The notes beneath the pieces were generated by a model. That model saw nothing but the letters and a program-made list of their open reading frames with translations, searched no databases and was not told the origin of the DNA. The translations under genes were made by a program, and so were the position numbers. From Bartonella sp. AU18XJBT (GTDB lineage: Bacteria > Pseudomonadota > Alphaproteobacteria > Rhizobiales > Rhizobiaceae), in NCBI RefSeq assembly GCF_028618595.1, contig NZ_JAQITE010000020.1, forward strand, positions 1 through 34,112: 34,112 nt of DNA. The letters are read 5' to 3'. This document shows positions 17,426 through 26,512 of this stretch, piece by piece; positions within the stretch are counted from its first letter, which is position 1; each line of letters starts with the position of its first letter.

Positions 17426-18481
17426 ATGGGAAAAAGTTCTAAACCAATTCAGAATACCCAAAATACGACGCAAACAAATGCCCCTCCTGAATGGGCAAAA
17501 GGTATTTTTGAACACGCAGCTCAAGATGCCATGACTTTTTATAATCAAGGCAGCGGAAAAGCCGTTTATGATGGGCAGCGAGTTGCGGGTTTAAGTGATC
17601 AAACAAAGAATGCGATTAATGGGCTTAGCAATAATACGCATAACTATGATAACAACACTTTAAATGGAATAGCCACAGGGCAAAATTCAACAAGCCAAAA
17701 CTTAAAGAACATGGCTTCAGGGCAACAAATAGGCAATAACCCTTATTTTAATGAAGCACTTCAAAACACATTAAATAAAGCAACAGACACGATTAACAGT
17801 TCATTTTCTGGGGCGGGGCGTTATGGTTCGGGTGCACATACTGGGGTTTTGGCTGATGAATTGGGGGGCATAGCAACACAAGCTTTATCACAACAATATA
17901 ACCAAGATGTCAACAACATGATGAATGCCAATGGTCTCATTGACCAAGCAAACCAAAATCAGTTGGCGGGTGCCAATAACTTCTTTCAAGGTCAAGGTCA
18001 GGCAAATCTCAATGCGTTGACGGGAGGGAGTGTGCTTGATGCCAATCATCAACGGCAATTAGATGAAGAGCGGCAAAAATGGGAACAGCAGAACAATCTT
18101 GATTGGGACCAGTTAAGTAAGTTGCTTACAGCTGGTGGGGCTGTTGCTGGAAATTATGGAACGCAAACAGGACAAAGGACAACATTGACTCCACAGCCAA
18201 AACCTAATCCATGGGAGATTGTTGGAAATGTTGGAACTATCCTTGGTACTTTTGCTGGGCTTAGCGACATCAGAGCGAAAGAAAATATCGTGCAAGTGGG
18301 GCAGCGAGATGGACACAAACTCTATGAGTATAATTACAAGTGGCACCCAGAGCGCTATCGCGGGGTGATGGCGCAGGATGTTTTGAAGTCAAAGCCTGAA
18401 GCTGTTTTCTTGCATAAGGCGACAGGTTTTTTGCATGTGGATTATAGCAAGCTTGGCTTTGAGATGGAAAGGGTGCAGTGA
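17426..18481 (+). CDS. Virion protein with C-terminal S74 intramolecular-chaperone domain
   Basis: The N-terminal 270 residues are rich in Asn, Gln, Gly and Ala and look like a low-complexity, partly helical ejection protein. From residue 280 there is a Peptidase_S74 (endosialidase chaperone) domain: SDIRAKENI with the Ser280-Asp281 pair at which family members cut themselves, YEYNYKWHPERYRGVMAQDV, then FLHVDYSKLG at the end. S74 domains normally trimerise and release tail spikes and fibres. The slot between the gp14-position gene and the large ejection genes would in P22 hold gp7. The protein may therefore be a short fibre or a self-processed virion component. It overlaps the next gene by 1 nt. 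Confidence 0.78.
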   Translation: MGKSSKPIQNTQNTTQTNAPPEWAKGIFEHAAQDAMTFYNQGSGKAVYDGQRVAGLSDQTKNAINGLSNNTHNYDNNTLNGIATGQNSTSQNLKNMASGQQIGNNPYFNEALQNTLNKATDTINSSFSGAGRYGSGAHTGVLADELGGIATQALSQQYNQDVNNMMNANGLIDQANQNQLAGANNFFQGQGQANLNALTGGSVLDANHQRQLDEERQKWEQQNNLDWDQLSKLLTAGGAVAGNYGTQTGQRTTLTPQPKPNPWEIVGNVGTILGTFAGLSDIRAKENIVQVGQRDGHKLYEYNYKWHPERYRGVMAQDVLKSKPEAVFLHKATGFLHVDYSKLGFEMERVQ

Positions 18482-20349
18482 TGGAACAAGAAAACACAAA
18501 TTCTCTTTTAAAGTTGTTTGATCCAAAATTTTTGCGTCCCTTGATGTATCAGGTCATGCCTCAATTGCCAGGGCATTTGTTCAAACAGCTTTCGACGCCT
18601 CCAAGCACGCCGTTGGAAGGACGATACAAGCCAAGTTTTTTAGAACGCGCTGCTTTTAGCACAAACCCTTTTGATGCGAATAATGGGGATAATACTCCAC
18701 AAAAATTGAGTCCTGCAGAGCTTATTCGCGGTTCTCAAACAGGAGGAGGAGAAGTTGGGAAAAAGACGCCAGCAGAATTGATTATGTCTACGGATGATTT
18801 AAAGCGCCAAATGCCCCCATTGCCAGATGTTTCAAAGGATACTGTTAAGATACAAGAGGCGCCAGAGCAACAAAAGCATGACTTCTCAGAGCAGGGGGGT
18901 GTTGCATCAATGATCCCTCAATCTCCACTTGTTGGGAACATTGATCAGTCTAGTGGGGATGAAGTTGGGCGACAGCAAAAAGATGTGATGGATTATATTG
19001 CTCAACTTAATGAGAAATCTATAGCGGAAAACTCTTTGAAAAACGATTCTGGAAATAATGAGGAAAAGCTTTTTGAGGCACCTATAGGAGAAGAAAAACA
19101 TTTGAATGCACACTTACCAGAAGAGGAGCATTTAAAAGCAAGTGGTGATCTTGAACAAAAAACAGATTATATCAAGTCACTTGATCACTTTGTTCAGACA
19201 GGAGAAAATCCAAGTAGCTTATGGGAGCGTTTTAGAAAATCAGAATTTTCCGAACATTTAATGGATTTTTTTGCGGGGCTTGCATTAGGAAAGACACCAC
19301 AAGAAAGTTTTTCAAATGCATCTATCCTTATGCGGCAGGGCAACAAGGAACGCGCACAACATAGACAAACTTTGCAATTTTTACGCTCTAAAGGATATAG
19401 TGATAAAGACGCACAAGCCCTTGTGCAATATCCAGATCTTGCCATGAAAGTTATAGGCAACACGTTAAGCCCTCAAGAAGGCTATAGAACATTGACAGCG
19501 GAAGAAAAGGCAGAGCAGGGATTGCCTGAGGATATGGTTTTCCAAGTCTCAACAAGCACAGGGAAAATTATACCTGTCCAAGGAGGACAGCGTTCCACTG
19601 CTTCTGGATTAGGGGGGAATACTGATAACATGCTGTCAAAGCCTGAATCAGGTTATATGTATGTTAAGGACGAAAATGCACTTGGTGGCATACGTGCGGT
19701 GCCAATTGCAGGCAGTGGTGCAGAACATAAATTAATCCAAGAACAGAAGGAGGAGGAGCGTAAAAACCAACAAACGCAAATGCGAATTTTGGAAACAGCA
19801 GACAGGTCAAATCGTATACTTTCGGCATCTAAAGAATTGCTAAAAATTGTTGAGGAATACCCGCATGTTGTTGGTTTCACTGGTCCTATAATGTCGTTCC
19901 TTCCTAATTCTCAGGCAAAAGATTTCGGGCATATGCTTGATTCATTGAAGGCAAGTATCGGACTTGATGCCTTGAGAAAAGCAAAAGCATTTTCACCAAA
20001 TGGCGCATCTGGCTTTGGGAACTTGTCTAATATGGAATTGCAAGCATTGCAAAACTCTGTAGCGGCGCTGTATCAAGATCTTTCTGCAGAGCAAATGAAG
20101 AAGTCGTTAAAAACAGTTATTGACACTTTCAATAAATCCAATGCAGCAACGCGCGCAATTCTTTTTGGTGGTGCAGAAGCAACAAGCGAGCTCGTTCGAG
20201 CCGCCTATGGGGAAGATGCTTATAAAGGGAATAAGGGAAATCATGCACAGTCAAATGATCCACTAGAAAAACAGATAGAAGCATTGCCGGAAGGCATGCT
20301 GTTCGTTGATAGTGACGGGCGCATTAAGGAAAAACAAACCAATGGCTGA
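18481..20349 (+). CDS. Large ejection-type virion protein
   Basis: I do not recognise a named domain in this 622-aa protein. It starts at the ATG in a TGATG junction (an in-frame GTG lies one codon earlier). Residues 60-230 are polar and disordered, with repeats around PAELI (KLSPAELIRGSQ, KTPAELIMST) and acidic runs. Residues 420-600 are helical with long charged stretches (LIQEQKEEERKNQQTQMR) and FSPNGASGFGNLSNMELQAL. Size, low complexity and position between the S74 protein and the transglycosylase fit an internal ejection protein like P22 gp20/gp16. Confidence 0.6.
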   Translation: MEQENTNSLLKLFDPKFLRPLMYQVMPQLPGHLFKQLSTPPSTPLEGRYKPSFLERAAFSTNPFDANNGDNTPQKLSPAELIRGSQTGGGEVGKKTPAELIMSTDDLKRQMPPLPDVSKDTVKIQEAPEQQKHDFSEQGGVASMIPQSPLVGNIDQSSGDEVGRQQKDVMDYIAQLNEKSIAENSLKNDSGNNEEKLFEAPIGEEKHLNAHLPEEEHLKASGDLEQKTDYIKSLDHFVQTGENPSSLWERFRKSEFSEHLMDFFAGLALGKTPQESFSNASILMRQGNKERAQHRQTLQFLRSKGYSDKDAQALVQYPDLAMKVIGNTLSPQEGYRTLTAEEKAEQGLPEDMVFQVSTSTGKIIPVQGGQRSTASGLGGNTDNMLSKPESGYMYVKDENALGGIRAVPIAGSGAEHKLIQEQKEEERKNQQTQMRILETADRSNRILSASKELLKIVEEYPHVVGFTGPIMSFLPNSQAKDFGHMLDSLKASIGLDALRKAKAFSPNGASGFGNLSNMELQALQNSVAALYQDLSAEQMKKSLKTVIDTFNKSNAATRAILFGGAEATSELVRAAYGEDAYKGNKGNHAQSNDPLEKQIEALPEGMLFVDSDGRIKEKQTNG

Positions 20350-22554
20350 AGTAATTCCTCCTCTTATTAATCGTAAAAACACAAGAGTCATTGGGCATAT
20401 AAGTGACTATACACCAGAACAACTTCAAGAACTTTTCGCGAAGAATAAGGAAAGGCTAAGTGGTTCTGTTACAGGAAATAATGGTGCAACAGAAGAAGAT
20501 GGTCCACATCCAAGTGCAGCGGGTGCTTTTGGATGGGGTGCTCTTCATGGGTTAACTATGGGGTATGATGATGAAATAGCTGGAGTATTCGCTTCGGGAC
20601 CTCTGGGACCTATTAATTATTGGATGGGAGATAAAGAGGCAGTCAAAAAATATAATGAAGTAACAAAGCGATGGCGTGACTATCAAAGAGCGGCGAACCG
20701 AGATCATTTTTATCTATCTCTTGCGGGGAATTTAACGGGTGCTGCGGCACCCGTAATTGCTTCTGCCCTCTTTCCACCCGCGGCAGGGGCTACTGCTGCT
20801 GCTCGTGCGGCAATTGGGGCTGATGTTGTGCTGGGAGGTAGAGCTGGTGTTGCAGGAGCACAAATAACCAGTAAAGCTTTAGCAGCAGGAGAAAGGGCGG
20901 TGCAATCTGCTTTAGCAGAGGGTGCGGAACGGGCAGCGGCAAAAGCGGCAGGTGAAGCCGCAATGAAAGCAGTAGCAAGTAAAGAGGCAGCAAAATTTAG
21001 CTTGGGGCGTGCAGCAAAACTGGAGCCATTTATGGTGGAATAGCAGGCAGTGGTGAGGGAGAAGGGCTTGCAGATACTCTAATGTCTGCTGGGTTAGGTG
21101 CGGGGCTAGGCGTTGCAACACCATTTGTTGCCAGTGGTGTATCAAAAGTGACGCCTTTTGTGACAAAATCACTTAAAGCAGCATTGAGAGGACCTATAAG
21201 CCCAGCAGAAATGGCAGCAAAAGCAGCGCTGATGCCAGAAAAAGAAGCATTTCAGATAAGCGATAGAGCGCTTAGGGATGTAAGCCAGACTTTAGGGGAT
21301 GAAGGTGTTGATAAGCTTGAAAGGGCATTAAAACAGCGTGGTCCTGATTCAATGATTATTGATCTTCACGATGGGCTTGCTACAAGAGCTTTTAAGGCAG
21401 CAAAAAAAGACCATGATACTTATTCGCTCATAAGTAATCGTTTGAATGAAAGACAAGATGCGAGTGCACTGCGGGTAAAGGATGCGTTGACAGATGTGAT
21501 GGGTCCAAAAGTAGATACGCTTAATTTAAAGCAAGAGATTATCAAACAAGCACAGAAAAAGGCTGAACCATTTTATGAGAGGGCGAAAGCTTCTCCTATT
21601 TCTAATGCTGCTCGTGAAGATTTATCGCGGTTGCAAGAAACTCCTGCCTTCCAAAAAGCCTATAAAAAAGCAATTGCGCAAATGCCAAATGAAGCGGATG
21701 CAACAGTTAGTGGGAGCAATGGATATCCAAAACTGAATATGCGGATTTTACATAAGATGAAAGAGGTTTTTGATGATCAAATTAATTCTGCACGTATCAA
21801 AGAAAAATGGGGATATGCTCGAGATTTGACTGATTTCAAACAACGCATTCTGGACGTTTTGGATACATCATCTCCAGAATATATTAAGGCACGGAAAATT
21901 TATTATGACGAGCGTACTATCGGTGATGCTTTGGAGCAAGGAAAAAAAGCACTGAATAAGAGTGTTGATCTTGATACAATCAACAGTCAACTTTCGAATT
22001 TGGGGGTAATGGAAAAAGAGGCGTTTCAAAAAGGTGTCCGGTCGCAACTAGAACATGCGGCAGGCAATGCACAGAATTTTGACCACAATCTTTTGAGTTT
22101 GTTTGACACGCAGAATGGTCAAGAAAAATTACGGCAGAGTTTTGGTGAGGACAAAGCCAAGCAACTTATGAAAGTGTTGCGACCAGAAGTGGAAAGAACA
22201 AAACTTTTTGCACGATTGCCAAACCATATGGGTGAAGTAGAAGAAAAGGCTATAGAAGACGCTGCGATTGGAGGAAAGATTCATCTAATCAAGACAGCTC
22301 TGAAAACTTTTGCAAGGGAATGGCGACGCAAACTCTTAGGAGTGCATAGAGAGACTGAGAGAGATATTGCGGCTCTCATAACAGCACGGGAAAAAGGAGA
22401 TTTTGGGTTAGCAAGGGAAAAAGCTGTTGAATTAATTAAGAAGTTTCATGAAGCAGAAAAGAAACGCTTAATAACCAAAGAAGACCACACAAAATTCTTC
22501 AATTTTATTGGAATTATTTTGAATAGCAGTGCTGATAGAACGGTTATAAACTAA
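20342..22554 (+). pseudogene. Second large ejection-type protein, split by a 1-nt frameshift
   Basis: Two consecutive frames form one gene. The first (20342-21043) has the ATG start and ends at a TAG. The other is open across the junction, reading GAIYGGIAGSGEGEGLADTL from 21022, and continues to 22554. Adding one A to the AAAA at 21016-21019 restores one protein of 737 aa. The first third contains Gly/Ala-rich hydrophobic stretches (LTGAAAPVIASALFPPAAGA; SAGLGAGLGVATPFVAS) suited to membrane insertion; the rest is helical (LTDFKQRILDVLDTSSPEYI). Size, membrane-like segments and neighbours suggest a DNA-ejection channel protein. Whether the break is real, a sequencing error or slippage is open. 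The end overlaps the next gene by 1 nt (TAATG). Confidence 0.75.
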
Positions 22555-23546
22555 TGATCAATTTTCATCCTAATGTGAAGCGTGCTATTTCACAGGCAGC
22601 ACAAAAATATGGTTTGCCAGAAAGCTTTCTTGAACGTGTTGCTATGATAGAAAGTAATGGTAATCCAAATGCAAGAAATAAGAACAGCAGTGCGGGAGGG
22701 CTGTATCAATTTTTAGATTCAACAGCAAAACACTATCAACTCAATAACAAGTTTGATCCCTTTCAAGCAACCGATGCTATGGCACGGTTAACGAAGGATA
22801 ATACGCGTTATTTATCCACAGCATTAGGCAGAGAGCCATCAGAGGCAGAGCTTTACCTCGCACACCAACAAGGACCAGCAGGGGCAGTAAAGCTTATCAA
22901 AAATCCACATATTCCAGCAAGTCAGCTTTTAGGGAGCCAAGCAGTCACACTCAACGGTGGCAACATGGAAGCTACAGCAGGGGATTTTATGAATCATATT
23001 TATGGGCTTTACAATAAAACGGGAGATGCTTTGAAGAGAACGATACAGCAAAACCAAAGCAATGGACAAGCAGCACCAAACGAGGTGGGTCCTTTGCGTG
23101 GGTTTGAGAGGCTTCAAAAGACACTTCAAGGTAATCAAGAGGGGCAAGGTGATCAAGGGGGCAACCAATTAATGGCATATGATACGCCATTCCCAAACAG
23201 AATGATGGCACCTGAAAGCAGAGACAATTTAACAGGACAGGTTATGGAAACCACACCATTACAAGCACAAGGTATTGATGCAGGTGCTCTTAAAAAGGGC
23301 TTTTCCGGCTTGCTTCATTTAATGAGAGAGAATGGAGAACGACAAAAACAGCAGGCACAGATGGTACAGCAACAAATGTTGCAGCAACCAGTCATGGCGG
23401 GTTTCTCACAATCGACTGGGCGCCCGACAGATTTAACAGCTCTCATTGATCCCTCTAGGCGGCAATCTGTTGGTTCCTATGGGCGGCAAAAAGAAGAGCA
23501 ATTGCGCGAAGAGTTATTAAGAAGAACGGGGGCTTATCATGTCTGA
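22554..23546 (+). CDS. Lytic transglycosylase (SLT domain), probable virion-associated
   Basis: The 330-aa protein begins with a lysozyme-fold SLT domain (about 1-130): catalytic Glu33 in VAMIESNGNPNARN, then SSAGGLYQFLDSTAKHY, and ELYLAHQQGPAGAVKLI. These cut peptidoglycan between MurNAc and GlcNAc. The C-terminal 190 residues are Gln-rich and probably flexible. There is no signal peptide, and it lies among ejection and tail genes far from the lysis cassette, so it is more likely injected to open the wall at infection than used for host lysis. It overlaps the next gene by 8 nt. Confidence 0.85.
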   Translation: MINFHPNVKRAISQAAQKYGLPESFLERVAMIESNGNPNARNKNSSAGGLYQFLDSTAKHYQLNNKFDPFQATDAMARLTKDNTRYLSTALGREPSEAELYLAHQQGPAGAVKLIKNPHIPASQLLGSQAVTLNGGNMEATAGDFMNHIYGLYNKTGDALKRTIQQNQSNGQAAPNEVGPLRGFERLQKTLQGNQEGQGDQGGNQLMAYDTPFPNRMMAPESRDNLTGQVMETTPLQAQGIDAGALKKGFSGLLHLMRENGERQKQQAQMVQQQMLQQPVMAGFSQSTGRPTDLTALIDPSRRQSVGSYGRQKEEQLREELLRRTGAYHV

Positions 23547-24516
23547 TATTTATGACTGGTCACTCACAGCTGATCAAAATGCCAATTCAGATAGTATGAT
23601 TAATTGGGCAGAAGGGCAGCCGCCTAGTTCTGTCAATGATAGTGCGCGGGTCATGATGCAGCGTATACGTGAATATCTTGCCGATAATGGTGGTTCTCTT
23701 GACTCAAAGTTTATTGTGAATGCAAAGGAACAAACTACATCAATTACGTTGACGACGGTGTCGCCAATAGCAAAATATAAAAACGATATCATTATCCGTT
23801 TTAAGGCGCGTGGTATGAATATTGGCACGACAACAATAAATATGAATAGTATGGGAGCAAAGCCACTCTATAAAGCTACCAGCACGGGGATAGTACCATT
23901 GACAGGTGGTGAGTTACAAATGGGTGGCATTTATGAAATAATCTATAATGATGGCGCATCAACAAAAAGTCTTGAGGGCTGGTATCTTTTAAATCCTACC
24001 CCCATTCCACCACCAAAGATTGAAACCTTCCCTTGTGGGTTTATTGCGACCTTTGCTATGCAAGAAGTGCCAAACGGTTGGCTTTTATGTGATGGCGCTA
24101 CTTATGAACGCAAGGATTATCCGCAATTATTCAAGGCGATAGGGGATAAATGGGGAAAAGACAGCGATACAACCTTTAAAGTTCCAGATTTTAGAGGAGT
24201 GTTTTTGCGCGGCTTTGATGATGGTCGCGGTTTAGACAGAAGTAGAAAATTTGCTGATATACAGCAAGATTGCCTTAAATCGCACACACATGCTTGTACC
24301 ATTGAAGAGGCAGGTCAACATACGCATAAGCATGATTATTCTATGATTACAAGATTTGGTCAAATAGGTGGCAGAAATCCTGCTTTTGGTAATTCATATT
24401 ATACAAAAGATACACAACCTGCTGGAGTGCACACGCACAAGGTAACACTTTCTTCAACGGGCGAGGCAGAAACACGCCCTGTTAACGCTACGGTTGTTTA
24501 TGCCATAAAATCATAA
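23539..24516 (+). CDS. Tail protein with phage tail-collar domain
   Basis: The 325-aa protein has an N-terminal virion-binding part (MSDIYDWSLTADQNANSD, SVNDSARVMMQ), a beta-rich middle and, after a PIPPPK hinge, a tail-collar domain from about residue 165: GFIATFAMQEVPNGWLLCDG, FKVPDFRGVFLRGFDDG. The collar domain is followed by HTH and HTHKH clusters (about 248-264) and VHTHKVTL. Such His-x-His motifs bind metal in trimeric tail tips. It probably forms a tail fibre or tip. Confidence 0.85.
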   Translation: MSDIYDWSLTADQNANSDSMINWAEGQPPSSVNDSARVMMQRIREYLADNGGSLDSKFIVNAKEQTTSITLTTVSPIAKYKNDIIIRFKARGMNIGTTTINMNSMGAKPLYKATSTGIVPLTGGELQMGGIYEIIYNDGASTKSLEGWYLLNPTPIPPPKIETFPCGFIATFAMQEVPNGWLLCDGATYERKDYPQLFKAIGDKWGKDSDTTFKVPDFRGVFLRGFDDGRGLDRSRKFADIQQDCLKSHTHACTIEEAGQHTHKHDYSMITRFGQIGGRNPAFGNSYYTKDTQPAGVHTHKVTLSSTGEAETRPVNATVVYAIKS

Positions 24517-24525
24517 GGTTTTCAG

Positions 24526-24789
24526 ATGATCAATAATCCGTCTGCTATTGATGATATTGCGGATGCGGAGCAAATCCGCGTCCTTTTTTATGCAAGCAAT
24601 AGAATGGTTCATGCGCCATTGAATAAGGTGCTTGATCTTGTCAAAAACGATATACAGCATGATCTTTTAAGCGCTTTGGCACAGTATCAAGAAGCAACAG
24701 ATAAACGCATAGAGATCATGCAAAAACTTATTGATGAATTACAGTCTCTCATCCCCCACAACCTCAAAAATAGAATTACTAAGGAATGA
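24526..24789 (+). CDS. Small helical phage protein between two tail-fibre genes
   Basis: This 87-aa protein has a C-terminal amphipathic helix (about 40-80; HDLLSALAQYQEATDKRIEI) likely to form a coiled coil, and no known domain. AAGG lies 8-9 nt before the ATG. Its place between a collar protein and a glycine-rich adhesin suggests a fibre assembly or connector role, which is inference. Confidence 0.6.
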   Translation: MINNPSAIDDIADAEQIRVLFYASNRMVHAPLNKVLDLVKNDIQHDLLSALAQYQEATDKRIEIMQKLIDELQSLIPHNLKNRITKE

Positions 24790-24795
24790 AACGCG

Positions 24796-26499
24796 ATGCC
24801 ATTACCCTATCATACGCACATATTTAAGCTTGAACCAGCAACAAAAGAAGAAGTCAAAGAAGGTGTTTTAGATAGTAAGGCTCTTGCACCTGTTTCAGTG
24901 GGGAGTGCAGCAGCTTATGAGGTAGAATATTTTGCAACTGCTGCTCAAGGGAAAAAGGCTGATGATGCTGTTGCAAAGAGAGATATTGGAGCTCTTGCTT
25001 ACAAAGATAAGGTCACAATCCACGATATTGAAGCAAGTGGTGAAGCGCATGAGAATGCGATTTTATCAGGCGCTGGCTGGGTAAAAATATCGCCTTTAGG
25101 AATTGGCGATATGAAGGCTGCTACATATGACCCGGACAATGTGGGGTCAAATGCATTTTCTATGGAAAATATGCACGAGGGTCCTAACAAAAAGATCTTA
25201 ACCACAGAGGAAAGATTAAAGCTACGATGGTTGAGTCCTACGCAGCCAACGATGGAAAAATGGCGGAGGGGAGATGAAGGTGCTTATTATCCCATATCTC
25301 CAGTAGATCTCAAAAATACCATTCGTTATTTTGTAGACTCAAAGTCTGTTGGTATGTCAAGATTGATCTATGATCCAGATAAAATAGCAAAAAATGCCTT
25401 TGATATGGAGAATATGAAAGAGGGGAATACGCATCTTATTTTAACCCCTCAAGAACGTGCACAAGTTGCAAAAATTGATAAAATTGAGGATGTGGCACAG
25501 CACGCACAGGAAAGTGCACAACAAGGGCTTTATGCAGCCAGTGAGGCGAAGGATATTGCCAATGTTGCATTAAGTACAGCAAAGGATGCAAAAGTTCACG
25601 CTGTAGATGCGAAAAATACCGCTGAAGCTGCGCAAAAAACAGGAGATAGGGCACAAGCTGTAGCAAGTGTCGCACAAGAAACAGCGGATAGTGTACAGAA
25701 AAAAGTTGATCTCATTCAACCTCTTGCAAAACAAGACTGGATTGATGGCACAAAAACAGTGGATGCCCTTATCTCACCAGCCAAACTGATGGCTTCAATC
25801 AAAGCAAATAGTAGCCATAGCAGCGGCGGTGGCAACAATGGTGGCGGGGTAAGCAAACCTGTTGAAATTCTGATGACGGAAAGTGGAGATATTCCACTGC
25901 CTGCTGGTATTACTTCTGACACCGATATCGAAGTATGGGCTTGGGGTGGTGGAGGTGGTGGCGTTAAGGATGGCGGTGGCGGCGGCGGTCAATGCGTGCA
26001 TGTTAAAATGAAAGGTTCTGATTTAGATAAATTAAAAACAGCTTACATTGGTCGTGGTGGTAAAGGCAACGACAGTAACATTTTGTGCAATGGTGGCAGA
26101 ACAATGATCAAAGGTCTTGTTACAGCAGAAGGAGGATATTCCGTCTCCATGGCTCTCGTTAACTTTGGAGGGAAAGGCGGTGATGGAGGAGGAAACAGAG
26201 GGGGCAGCAGTGGGGAGAGTTTTATTTTTTCTGGTGGGAATGGTGGAGGAAGTGGAAGTGACGGCAAGAGAGCTGGTACCGGTGGAAGTTCTTTTCTTGG
26301 CGGCGGCGGTGGAGGTGGTGGTCAATGCAAGGGTTCTATCATGGGGCAGGGTGGTGAGAGTTACAAAGGTGGTAACGGTGGTAGAGGTGGTAAAGAATGT
26401 GGTGGTGGCGGCGGCGGATATTTTGATGGGAAACACGGAGGCGACAAAATTGGCGGCGACGGCGGTGACGGAGCAGTACTCATAAAGGTATATTTATAA
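24796..26499 (+). CDS. Glycine-rich tail fibre / receptor-binding protein
   Basis: This 567-aa protein has three parts. Residues 1-225 contain two copies of a module about 81 residues apart, starting YDPDNVGSNAFSMENMHEG (111) and YDPDKIAKNAFDMENMKEG (192). Residues 225-305 form an Ala-rich trimeric-type coiled coil. From about residue 343 the chain is dominated by Gly-Gly runs broken by beta strands, and it ends in DGAVLIKVYL. Glycine-run domains of this style in T-even gp38 adhesins pack as polyglycine II helices with variable loops that contact the host receptor, so this is a good candidate for host recognition. The DNA is a dense GGT/GGC array prone to slippage. AAGGA lies 9-10 nt before the ATG. 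Confidence 0.78.
   Translation: MPLPYHTHIFKLEPATKEEVKEGVLDSKALAPVSVGSAAAYEVEYFATAAQGKKADDAVAKRDIGALAYKDKVTIHDIEASGEAHENAILSGAGWVKISPLGIGDMKAATYDPDNVGSNAFSMENMHEGPNKKILTTEERLKLRWLSPTQPTMEKWRRGDEGAYYPISPVDLKNTIRYFVDSKSVGMSRLIYDPDKIAKNAFDMENMKEGNTHLILTPQERAQVAKIDKIEDVAQHAQESAQQGLYAASEAKDIANVALSTAKDAKVHAVDAKNTAEAAQKTGDRAQAVASVAQETADSVQKKVDLIQPLAKQDWIDGTKTVDALISPAKLMASIKANSSHSSGGGNNGGGVSKPVEILMTESGDIPLPAGITSDTDIEVWAWGGGGGGVKDGGGGGGQCVHVKMKGSDLDKLKTAYIGRGGKGNDSNILCNGGRTMIKGLVTAEGGYSVSMALVNFGGKGGDGGGNRGGSSGESFIFSGGNGGGSGSDGKRAGTGGSSFLGGGGGGGGQCKGSIMGQGGESYKGGNGGRGGKECGGGGGGYFDGKHGGDKIGGDGGDGAVLIKVYL
25824..26470 (+). repeat. GGT/GGC-rich low-complexity array in the adhesin gene
   Basis: The 3' third of the glycine-rich gene consists of imperfect GGN triplet runs, for example around 25945-25990, 26298-26325 and 26398-26420, interspersed with unique sequence. 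All units are multiples of three. Long antisense open frames over this stretch are a by-product of the composition. Confidence 0.75.
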
Positions 26500-26512
26500 G
26501 GTGAATTGAACA

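Noticed and set aside
21014-21022. Classical programmed -1 frameshift signal
   Set aside because: The site lacks an X-XXY-YYZ heptamer allowing both tRNAs to re-pair and I see no strong downstream structure; an indel is more likely.
25264-25274. TGGCGGAGGGG, an 11-nt match to the tRNA-Ser 3' end, as a possible att repeat
   Set aside because: It lies inside the adhesin coding sequence and the match stops after 11 bases; chance is sufficient.
26032-26436. Long antisense frames rich in Thr/Pro over the glycine-rich gene
   Set aside because: They are complements of GGN codons; composition, not coding, explains the lack of stops.
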